Origin: Flavobacterium nitratireducens
Lineage (GTDB): Bacteria; Bacteroidota; Bacteroidia; Flavobacteriales; Flavobacteriaceae
Assembly: GCF_029625335.1 (NCBI RefSeq)
Contig: NZ_CP121111.1
Span: forward strand, 682,001 to 746,000
DNA length: 64,000 nt
Direction of reading: 5' to 3'
Shown: positions 26,719 to 34,980 of the stretch, one piece after another
Numbering within the stretch: position 1 is the stretch's first letter
Layout of the letters: each line of letters opens with the position of its first letter
Translations under genes and position numbers: made by a program
Notes under the pieces: generated by a model
Database searches by the model: none
What the model saw: the letters and a program-made list of their open reading frames with translations, nothing else
What the model was told of the DNA's origin: nothing

Positions 26719-29589
26719 ATGTATATTGAAATAGTAATCAAACCCAAATTTACATTGAAAGCATTTTTCAAAATTTTAATGTCTATTATTGTGATTTTTG
26801 CTGGCCAAAAGAAAGTTTTGGCACAGCATAAAAATCAACTATTTGTAGATGTAGATACTGAAACTCATGTTTTACATGTGAATCAAAAGATTACCTATTT
26901 CAATACAACAAATGATACCATTTCAAGAATTATATTAAACGATTGGAATCATGCCTATTCTAATTTACAAACTCCTTTAGCATCAAGGTTTTCAGATGAA
27001 TTTTATCGTGGTTTTCACCTTGCCAAAGAGGAAGAAAGAGGCAATACTTCAAAATTAAAAATTACTGGAGAGAAACAATCTTTATTATCTTGGGAACGAA
27101 CAAAAGAAAATCCTGATTTAGTAATTATAAATCTGCCTCAAAAATTAGCTCCAAATCAAAAAACGGAACTCCAACTTACTTATGATGCCAAAATTCCAAG
27201 TAACAAGTTTACTAAATACGGATATGATGATTTTGGTAATATGAACTTAAAAAATTGGTTTTTAACCCCCGCTCGATATGAAAACCACGAATTTGTTAGA
27301 TACAGCAATGAAAATTTAGATGATATTCCTAATGCGGTTACAGACTTTGAAGTTGAATTAAGAGTGAGCAAAGAATTTGAAATTAGTACCGATTTAGATG
27401 AAAATGAAGAAATTATAGCTAATGAAGACTATTCAATTCATAAATTAATTGGTAAAAACCGCATCGATTTTAGTTTACATATCGAACCAATAGCAAGTTT
27501 TACGAGTTTTAAGAACGATAATTTTGAAGTATTGACTAATTTAAATGGAGAAAAAATTACTCCTTATGCTCAAGCTCAAGCTATAGATTGTGTTGTTCGA
27601 TTTGTAAAAAAACTAATTGGTGATTATCCTTTTAAAAAGATTATTATTTCACAAACTGACTATGAACGAAATCCTTTTTATGGCTTAAATCAGCTTCCTT
27701 CATTCATCAGACCTTTTTCAGACGAGTTTACCTATGAAATTAAGTTTTTAAAAACCTACATTAATGTTTTTCTAAACAATAGCCTTTACATCAATAATCG
27801 AAAAGACAGCTGGGTTCACAATGGAATTCAAATCTATATCATGATGAAATACATCGAGGAGAATTACCCAGGAACTAAAATGTTAGGTAGTGCTGCATCT
27901 TATAAATTACTCAAAAGTTATAACCTAACCAACCTAGATTTTAACGAGCAATACAGTTATTTTTATATGCTTATGGCTCGAAAAAATTTAGATCAGGCCT
28001 TGGGTGAACCTAAAAATAAATTAATTAAATTCAATGAGCAAATTGCAAGCAAATACAGAGCAGGACTTAGTTTACGATTCCTAAACAGCTATCTCGAAAA
28101 TGATGCTGTGAGTAAAAGCATCAATAATTTCTACATTAAAAATAATAAACAACAAACAGACGCATTGGATTTTGAAAATGCTCTAAAAAATCAAACTACT
28201 AAAAATATTGATTGGTTCTTTAAAACGATTATCTACTCCAGAGATCTTATCGATTATAAATTTGACAAGGTTACTAAAACAACTGATAGCATCCAATTTT
28301 CACTAAAAAATAAAACAGGGATTAATGTTCCTATTCCGATTTATGGAACAAACAAAGGTGAAATTGTATTTAAGGAATGGATAGAACCAGGACCGAAATA
28401 CAGTATTTATAGCCTAGCGCGAAATGGAGCGAACAAAATTATTTTAAATTATAAAAACGAAGTTCCTGAATACAATTTAAGAAACAACTGGAGATCACTA
28501 AAATCATTTTTTCCTAACAATAGACCCTTAAAATTTGTATTCGCAAAAGATTTAGAAGACCCTTACTATAACCAAATTATATACATGCCTTCTTTTGAAT
28601 ACAACCTCTATGATGGGCTAATTGCAGGAATGAGACTCCATAATAAGACGATACTTGAAAAACCTTTTACCTTTACTATTAACCCATCCTACTCCAGCAA
28701 CTCGAATACTTTTTCAGGATCTGGAGGCTTTTCAATAAATAAAAACTACCGAGACAGCCGATTATTTAATGTGAAATATTCGCTTGCGGGTTCTTATTTT
28801 CATTATGCACCTGATGCTACTTATACTAAAATAAATCCTAGTATTTTATTACAAATCAGAGAAAACGATATTAGAGACAATAAAAAACAACTAATCTATT
28901 TTAGACACGTAATGGTTGATCGCCAAAAAAGTGAAATTGTAACCAATAACCCCACAAATAATTACTCCGTTTTTAATGCGAGGTATATCAATACGAAAAC
29001 AGAAGTTACCGAACATTTTAGTTTTGTAAATGACGTCCAATTGGCTAGCAATTTTGGTAAACTTTCTGGAGAAATAGAGTACCGAAAACTTTTCGAGGAC
29101 AATCATCGGTTTAATATTCGCCTCTATGCAGGTAGTTTTTTATATAACAAAATTAATAATGACTACTTTAGTTTTGGTATAGATAGACCTACCGATTATT
29201 TATTTGATTATGGTTTGTATGGTCGTTCGGAGAGTAGCGGATTTTTTAGTCAGCAATTTATTTTAGCCGAAGGAGGATTCAAATCTAAACTAAATACCGC
29301 CTTTGCTAATCAATGGATTAGCACCATTAATACTGGTTATAATATTTGGAATTGGATAGAAGTATACGGAGATGTAGGCTTAGTAAAAAACAAATACCAA
29401 AGTCCAAAATTCATTTTTGATAGTGGTATCCGACTTAATTTAGTTACAGATTACCTTGAGTTATACTTACCTGTATATTCTTCAAATGGATGGGAAATCA
29501 CTCAAAACAGATACAATGAAAAAATACGTTTTATAATTACCTTTTCGCCAAAAGCACTTTTAAACCTTTTCAATCGAAAATGGTTCTAA
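26719..29589 (+). CDS. degenerate M1-peptidase-like domain fused to an outer-membrane beta-barrel-like region
   Basis: The product is 956 residues with a signal peptide ending near VLAQHKN. The first half resembles gluzincin M1 peptidases: a beta N-domain with ITYFNTTNDTISRIILNDW and LTYDAKIPSNK, and SWVHNGIQIYIMMKYIEEN, which aligns with the usual WLxEGxAxY helix. The HExxH zinc motif expected about 20 residues upstream is absent (that region reads FTYEIKFLKTYIN), and the conserved Glu of the helix is replaced by Asn. The second half (about 620-956) is strand-rich and ends in Phe (LFNRKWF), like an outer-membrane barrel. It is probably non-catalytic. The role is unknown. Confidence 0.75.
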   Translation: MYIEIVIKPKFTLKAFFKILMSIIVIFAGQKKVLAQHKNQLFVDVDTETHVLHVNQKITYFNTTNDTISRIILNDWNHAYSNLQTPLASRFSDEFYRGFHLAKEEERGNTSKLKITGEKQSLLSWERTKENPDLVIINLPQKLAPNQKTELQLTYDAKIPSNKFTKYGYDDFGNMNLKNWFLTPARYENHEFVRYSNENLDDIPNAVTDFEVELRVSKEFEISTDLDENEEIIANEDYSIHKLIGKNRIDFSLHIEPIASFTSFKNDNFEVLTNLNGEKITPYAQAQAIDCVVRFVKKLIGDYPFKKIIISQTDYERNPFYGLNQLPSFIRPFSDEFTYEIKFLKTYINVFLNNSLYINNRKDSWVHNGIQIYIMMKYIEENYPGTKMLGSAASYKLLKSYNLTNLDFNEQYSYFYMLMARKNLDQALGEPKNKLIKFNEQIASKYRAGLSLRFLNSYLENDAVSKSINNFYIKNNKQQTDALDFENALKNQTTKNIDWFFKTIIYSRDLIDYKFDKVTKTTDSIQFSLKNKTGINVPIPIYGTNKGEIVFKEWIEPGPKYSIYSLARNGANKIILNYKNEVPEYNLRNNWRSLKSFFPNNRPLKFVFAKDLEDPYYNQIIYMPSFEYNLYDGLIAGMRLHNKTILEKPFTFTINPSYSSNSNTFSGSGGFSINKNYRDSRLFNVKYSLAGSYFHYAPDATYTKINPSILLQIRENDIRDNKKQLIYFRHVMVDRQKSEIVTNNPTNNYSVFNARYINTKTEVTEHFSFVNDVQLASNFGKLSGEIEYRKLFEDNHRFNIRLYAGSFLYNKINNDYFSFGIDRPTDYLFDYGLYGRSESSGFFSQQFILAEGGFKSKLNTAFANQWISTINTGYNIWNWIEVYGDVGLVKNKYQSPKFIFDSGIRLNLVTDYLELYLPVYSSNGWEITQNRYNEKIRFIITFSPKALLNLFNRKWF

Positions 29590-29740
29590 ACAAATTACTT
29601 AAAACATTACGTTGATAAAAAACCAAATATTTGAAAAAAAATTTACATTTCAATAAAAAACACCTGTTTTTATTAAACAAAAACATTAAAATATAGCTTG
29701 TTTTTATTTTGATTGATTATGATTATACCTACTTTTTAAG

Positions 29741-29748
29741 TAAATTTG
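29741..29748 (+). promoter_or_regulatory. -7 promoter box for the E1 dehydrogenase gene
   Basis: TAAATTTG fits TAnnTTTG and lies 26 bp before the ATG at 29775. It sits inside an upstream TTG-initiated extension, which argues against that longer start. Confidence 0.55.
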
Positions 29749-29774
29749 CGCCAAAGAATTATAATCTTTCATTT

Positions 29775-32182
29775 ATGATAAAAGAACAAACCAATACTAC
29801 ATTGACATTTGAAGATTTCAAGACTGAAGTATTGAATGATTATAAGATAGCTGTAACTAGTCGCGAATGTAGTCTTTTAGGACGTCGAGAGGTTTTGACT
29901 GGTAAAGCAAAATTTGGAATTTTTGGCGATGGAAAAGAAGTGCCTCAAATTGCAATGGCTAAATTCTTTAAGAAAGGAGATTTTCGTTCTGGTTATTATC
30001 GCGATCAAACTTTTATGATGGCCATAGGCGAATTAACCCCTTCTAACTTTTTTGCTGGATTATACGGAAACACCGATATTAAACAAGAACCAATGTCTGC
30101 GGGAAGACAAATGGGAGGCCATTTTGTTACTCATAGCTTAAATGAAGACGGAAGTTGGAAAAACTTAACCCAGCAATATAATTCTAGCTCCGATATTTCT
30201 CCTACAGCTGCTCAAATGCCTCGCCTTTTGGGTTTAGCACAAGCTTCAAAAGTATATCGAGCACTAGACAACATACCTAATAAAGAAAATTTTTCAATAG
30301 ACGGTAATGAAGTAGCTTGGGGTACTATTGGTAATGCCAGTACTTCCGAAGGGGTATTTTTGAAACCATTAATGCAGCAGGAGTATTACAAGTACCAATG
30401 GTTATAAGTGTTTGGGATGATGAATACGGAATCTCTGTTCATGCTAAACACCAAACTACAAAAGAGAATATTTCTGAAATTTTATCTGGTTTTCAAAGAG
30501 ATAAAAACAATAATGGAATTGAAATCATCACTGTAAAAGGCTGGGATTATTCTGATTTAATGACAGCATACGAAAGAGCATCTAAAATAGCTCGTGAACA
30601 ACATGTTCCTGTTTTAGTACACGTTACAGAACTTACACAACCTCAAGGTCATTCAAGTTCAGGATCGCACGAAAGATACAAAAGCACCGAACGACTAAAC
30701 TGGGAAAGAGAATTTGATTGCATCCGACAAATGCGTTTGTGGATGATCGCAATCAATATCGCTTCGGCAGAAGAATTAAACGAAATAGAGATTGCCATAA
30801 AAAAAGAAGTTTTAGAAACAAAAAAAGCTTGTTGGACTTCTTTTATTAACCCAATCATTAATGAAAAAAACGAACTAGTTAGTTTATTAGAAAAAATTGC
30901 TCCTGCAAGCAAAAACAAAGATCAAATTCTTAAACTATCCAATAATCTCAAAGCGATTAAAGATCCTCTAAAAAAGGAAATTTTAGCAACTGCTAGAAAA
31001 TCATTACGCCTTGTGGTAAATGAAAACGTTCGCTCAGAATTAGCTACTTGGATTCAAAACTACTTTTCAAAAACACAACCTCTTTTTAGTAACAATTTAT
31101 ATTCTGAAACAAAAAACAATGTGTTTTCAGTTCATGAAGTATTGCCAACTTACGAGGAGAATGCCAGAAAAGATACCGATGGCAGAATGATCATCCGTGA
31201 TAATTTTGATGCTTTATTTGCTAAATATCCGCAAGTTTTAATTTTTGGTGAAGACTCTGGAAACATTGGTGACGTAAATCAAGGCCTAGAGGGGATGCAA
31301 GAAAAATACGGCATTACCCGAGTTGCCGACGTAGGTATCAGAGAAGCAACCATCATAGGGCAAGGTATTGGACTGGCTTTAAGAGGATTAAGACCCATTG
31401 CTGAGATTCAATATTTAGACTATCTATTGTATGCTATACAAATTCTAAGCGATGACTTGGCTTCCTTGTTATATAGAACTGTAGGAAAACAAAACGCCCC
31501 CTTAATCATCCGAACTCGCGGACATCGACTAGAAGGAATTTGGCATTCTGGTTCTCCAATGGGAATGATTATAAATGCGTTAAGAGGAATTAATGTTTTA
31601 GTCCCTAGAGATATGACAAAAGCTGCCGGTTTTTACAATTCTCTTTTAGAATGTGATGAACCAGCTCTTGTAATCGAATGCTTAAATGGTTACCGATTAA
31701 AAGAAAAAGCACCAACAAATTTTGGTAAATTTAAAACGCCTATTGGAGTTGTTGAAACGATTAAAACAGGTACAGATATCACTTTAGTTTCCTACGGATC
31801 TACCCTACGATTAGTGGAACAAGCCGCAAAAGAATTAGAGGGAGTTGGTATCAATTGTGAGGTAATTGATATTCAATCCTTAATCCCTTTTGATAAAAAT
31901 CACGATATTGCTAAGAGTGTACAAAAAACGAATCGTTTGCTTGTGATAGACGAAGATGTTCCTGGAGGAGCTTCTGCCTATATTTTACAAAAGATTATTG
32001 AAGAACAAGGTGCTTACCAATATTTGGACAGCCAACCTCAAACTTTAGCAGCTCAAGAACACAGACCAGCTTATGGAACAGATGGCGATTATTTTTCTAA
32101 GCCATCTATTGAAGATATTTTCGAAAAAGTATATTCCATACTATCCGAAAGCAATCCTACAAAATACCCTAAACTTTACTAA
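29775..32182 (+). pseudogene. fused alpha/beta 2-oxoacid dehydrogenase E1, frameshifted at 30357-30361
   Basis: Repaired, the gene would encode about 802 residues: an E1-alpha half then an E1-beta half, as in the fused thiamine-diphosphate dehydrogenases of Bacteroidota (2-oxoisovalerate/pyruvate type). The alpha half has IGNASTSEGVF at the cofactor loop, and the beta half has VLIFGEDSG, GIREATIIGQGIGLAL and HRLEGIWHSG. In the T-run at 30357-30361 one T is missing. The frame then ends at 30405-30407, while the beta frame resumes with ETINAAGVLQVPMVISVW encoded across the junction. One added T restores continuity. It may be a sequencing error or real inactivation. E2/E3 are not nearby. Confidence 0.85.
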
Positions 32183-32233
32183 AAGAGAAAAAATACCAAA
32201 ACAGAAATGTTTTTAGTTAAGTAAGTTAATAAC

Positions 32234-32266
32234 AAAAGAACTTGATTTATTCAGGTTCTTTTTTTT
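32234..32266 (+). terminator. intrinsic terminator after the E1 gene
   Basis: AAAAGAAC and GTTCTTTT pair around a short loop that itself has TGA/TCA complementarity; eight or more T follow. Confidence 0.75.
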
Positions 32267-32293
32267 ATGTCTTTATGTTTCAAATTTTAACAA

Positions 32294-32330
32294 AAAAACC
32301 TCAAATAACGAAAGGTCATTTGAGGTTTTT
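32294..32330. terminator. bidirectional intrinsic terminator
   Basis: A 13-bp perfect stem (AAAAACCTCAAAT / ATTTGAGGTTTTT) with an 11-nt loop lies 20 bp beyond the end of the phosphate transporter gene and serves the minus-strand operon. Confidence 0.85.
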
Positions 32331-32350
32331 CTAAATATTGAACTATTATT

Positions 32351-33682
32351 CTATATAAAAATAGTCAATATATAATAAAATAAAGCAGCTAATAACGCCG
32401 AAATTGGAATCGTTAAAATCCAAGCCCAAATCAAGCTTACCGTAACACCCCAACGAACAGCAGACACACGCTTAGTCAATCCAACTCCAATGATTGATCC
32501 TGTAATTGTATGGGTTGTACTTACTGGAATTTTTAAATGCTCTGTAAAATATAAAGTCAAAGCTCCAGCTGTTTCTGCCGCTACCCCTTCAAATGAAGTC
32601 ACTTTAGTGATTTTAGACCCCATGGTTTTGACAATTTTCCAACCACCACTTAATGTCCCCACAGCAATTGCCGAATAACAAGCTAATGGAATCCAACCAG
32701 GCATTTGTCCTTTTATCCCTTTATCTTCATTAGGCAAGACCACATCGAGCCATGAATCCATATGAACTCCAGGATTAGTATGGATATATACCGCAACTGC
32801 TGCTGCAATAATACCCATTACTTTTTGAGAATCATTTCCTCCGTGCCCTAAGCTAAATGCAGCAGAAGACAATAATTGCATTTTCTTTAAAGCTGCTTCT
32901 GCCTGATGTAAATTTAAACTACTAAATATCAAACAAAAACCACTTACAGTCAATACAATAAAACCAACTAAAAGCCATTTAATATTATGGGAATCAAACG
33001 CAACACTCCAAAAATGAGAATCAAAACGAGGCTTTTCTATTTCCTCATAAGAAACCATTTGGTGGCTTACAAACCAAATCGTAGCAAGCATCAAAGCCAC
33101 AGTAAAAATTTTAGGACCAATACTTTTTCGAGAAGCATTTAACAACCAAATCGATATCAAATAAGATGCTAAAGCTCCTAACAATGGCGCTAAAACAATA
33201 AAAGCAATGATAATTATTACACCTGAAGGCATACCTCCATCTTTACCAGCCTTATACCAACTTACGATTTGATACCAATAATGAGTTTCTCCATCTTCTC
33301 CTATATAACCTGAAAAACCGTGAACAGCAATAGCATGAGCAATAGCCGCTCCAGCAAATCCTCCAATTAATGTATGAGAAGAACTCGATGGAATACCTAA
33401 CCACCAGGTTAGTAAATTCCAACAAATTGCAGCAATAACACCAGCTAAAATTACAACGAGATTAATCTCCATTGTATGCGCCGTTTTTGCCACTGTATCC
33501 GCCACTCCAAAACCAAAAACCCAATAGGCAAGGAAATTAAAAAAAGCAGCCCAAACAACCGCCTGAAACGGAGTCAATACTTTGGTAGCAACTACTGTTG
33601 CAATAGCATTAGCCGCATCATGAAAACCATTAATGTAATCAAAAATTAGCGCTAAAACTATAATTGTGATAAGTAAAGTCAT
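32351..33682 (-). CDS. PiT-family inorganic phosphate transporter
   Basis: The product is 443 residues with about ten membrane helices. Both PiT signatures are present: FDYINGFHDAANAIATVVAT near the N-terminus and TEHLKIPVSTTHTITGSIIG near the C-terminus, plus SSHTLIGGFAGAAIAH. It imports phosphate with H+ or Na+. It lies 28 bp downstream of a DUF47 gene on the same strand, the common PiT accessory pairing. Confidence 0.93.
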   Translation of the reverse strand: MTLLITIIVLALIFDYINGFHDAANAIATVVATKVLTPFQAVVWAAFFNFLAYWVFGFGVADTVAKTAHTMEINLVVILAGVIAAICWNLLTWWLGIPSSSSHTLIGGFAGAAIAHAIAVHGFSGYIGEDGETHYWYQIVSWYKAGKDGGMPSGVIIIIAFIVLAPLLGALASYLISIWLLNASRKSIGPKIFTVALMLATIWFVSHQMVSYEEIEKPRFDSHFWSVAFDSHNIKWLLVGFIVLTVSGFCLIFSSLNLHQAEAALKKMQLLSSAAFSLGHGGNDSQKVMGIIAAAVAVYIHTNPGVHMDSWLDVVLPNEDKGIKGQMPGWIPLACYSAIAVGTLSGGWKIVKTMGSKITKVTSFEGVAAETAGALTLYFTEHLKIPVSTTHTITGSIIGVGLTKRVSAVRWGVTVSLIWAWILTIPISALLAALFYYILTIFI

Positions 33683-33710
33683 ACCTTATTACTTCAAAGA
33701 ATAAATTAAA

Positions 33711-34355
33711 TTAAGAATGTTTAACCGCAATCGATTCTAAAACACTAGCTACACTTTTACATTTATCAGTAGCCGATTCTAGGATAGACAATACTTCTTT
33801 GTATTTAATAATGCTTTTTGCATCTGTTTCATTCTCAAAAATTTCAAATACCGCTTTGTTATAAACGTTATCTGATTTGTTTTCTAACTTCGAAATTTTA
33901 GCACAGGCCGCTTTAATTTTGTGTGCATTTTTAAAATCTCTCAATTCTTTTACGGCAATTTCAATATTTTGACAAGCCTCAAGATTAATTTCTGTCAATT
34001 TACGAATCGATTTTGTAATCTTGTCTACTTGATACAAACGCATAATACTTGAAGCACCGTGCAAACGGTCGGCAACATTATCAATAGAAGTAACTAGAGA
34101 GTGAATATCCTCACGATCAAAAGGCGTAATAAAGTTTTTACTCAACTCTAAATTCGTTTGACGTGTAATATCCTCACCTCTTTGTTCTAATTCGTCAATT
34201 TTATGAAAAAGCACTTCTCTTTCTTTCAATGGAAGATTAACTGCTTCATGTAAATTAGAAGCTAATTCAATTAAATTACTAGAAGCCTCTTCAAAAAGTG
34301 GAAAGAATTTTTTATCCTTCGGTACTAAAAATTGGAAAATACGGTTTATCGACAT
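33711..34355 (-). CDS. DUF47 / PhoU-like phosphate transport accessory protein
   Basis: The product is 214 residues from ATG 34353-34355; the longer frame starts with TTG inside the promoter. It is an all-helical, PhoU-like bundle, with FFPLFEEASSNLIELASNL and FITPFDREDIHSLVTSIDNVADRL, the DUF47 hallmark metal-binding segments. The family partners with PiT transporters and is thought to regulate phosphate uptake. It is the first gene of the operon with the PiT gene. Confidence 0.9.
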   Translation of the reverse strand: MSINRIFQFLVPKDKKFFPLFEEASSNLIELASNLHEAVNLPLKEREVLFHKIDELEQRGEDITRQTNLELSKNFITPFDREDIHSLVTSIDNVADRLHGASSIMRLYQVDKITKSIRKLTEINLEACQNIEIAVKELRDFKNAHKIKAACAKISKLENKSDNVYNKAVFEIFENETDAKSIIKYKEVLSILESATDKCKSVASVLESIAVKHS

Positions 34356-34379
34356 TGTTTTACTTAATTTTTTAGACAG

Positions 34380-34387
34380 CAAAAATA
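34380..34387 (-). promoter_or_regulatory. -7 promoter box for the DUF47-PiT operon
   Basis: On the minus strand this reads TATTTTTG (TAnnTTTG), 24 bp before the DUF47 ATG. The neighbouring stretch 34388-34750 is AT-rich and I see no gene in it. Confidence 0.55.
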
Positions 34388-34750
34388 CTTTTTTTATTTG
34401 ATGATAAAGTTATTTTAAAAATAATGCTTCTTTTTAGCGCTATTTTTTATATCAAAACCCTTTTTCTCTAACCAAAAAACCGCTTTCAATACCTTAACAA
34501 AGTATTAGAACCAAAAAATAAGAAAATTCTATACAAAAAACAAACCACTCCAAAACCGATTGCTAATAGAATTTCAAAATACCTTTTGAATAAACTTCCA
34601 GTCGGACAGAACATAATAAAAATATTTGCAAAACTTTACAACTAAAAGAAAGAATATCGTAAAAATTTAAGGCAATCATTCGGATTAAAATCAGCAAATA
34701 GTCTATATTTGCTCTTTTTTTAATTTTTTCACAAAAACCATCAAAAGCTT

Positions 34751-34779
34751 TTTGCTTTTTATAAAAAACTGTATTTTTG
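34751..34779 (+). promoter_or_regulatory. thr operon promoter (-33 TTTG, 17-bp spacer, -7 TATTTTTG)
   Basis: TTTG at 34751-34754 and TATTTTTG at 34772-34779 match the two Bacteroidota promoter elements with a 17-bp spacer. Transcription would begin only a few bases before the leader-peptide ATG at 34789. Confidence 0.75.
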
Positions 34780-34788
34780 GGAACTCTT

Positions 34789-34875
34789 ATGAAAAACAAC
34801 AGAACTACATATTATTCTCTTACAAGCAGTCCTATTTGGGTTGCTATTTCTGTTACAACTACTACTACCCCTTAG
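34789..34875 (+). CDS. thr operon leader peptide (attenuation)
   Basis: This is a 28-codon ORF, ATG 34789 to TAG 34873-34875, between the thr promoter and thrA. The C-terminal end reads VAISVTTTTTP: five consecutive Thr codons (34855-34869) after Ile and Val codons. Eight of the 28 residues are Thr and two are Ile. This composition is what Thr/Ile-responsive attenuation leaders show, as in the enterobacterial thr operon. The stop codon lies inside a small hairpin. I did not find a textbook terminator with a U-tract before thrA, so whether control acts on transcription or translation is open. There is a 105-nt gap to thrA. Confidence 0.8.
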   Translation: MKNNRTTYYSLTSSPIWVAISVTTTTTP

Positions 34876-34879
34876 GGGT
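34867..34879 (+). promoter_or_regulatory. small hairpin over the leader-peptide stop codon
   Basis: ACCCC-TTA-GGGGT forms a 5-bp GC-rich stem exactly where a ribosome finishing the leader peptide would sit. No T-tract follows, so on its own it is not an intrinsic terminator. It could be one arm of a larger switch. Confidence 0.45.
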
Positions 34880-34980
34880 ATTCAATAATTACATATAATC
34901 AATAACCGTAGATGCTTTTTTCATTAGAAGTAAGTTCTTGGGTGTATATAAAACATTGCTTTTAAAATAAAACATACAAA

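Noticed and set aside
30350..30410. Programmed frameshift in the E1 gene
   Set aside because: The T-run is short and there is no slippery heptamer or stimulatory hairpin; the rest of the family is a single frame as I know it.
34563..34799. 78-codon minus-strand frame upstream of thrA
   Set aside because: It covers the thr promoter and the leader-peptide start; the leader peptide on the plus strand explains the region better.
34876..34980. Intrinsic attenuator terminator before thrA
   Set aside because: The only T-run (about 34915-34920) has no matching upstream arm; the small ACCCC/GGGGT hairpin has no T-tract.
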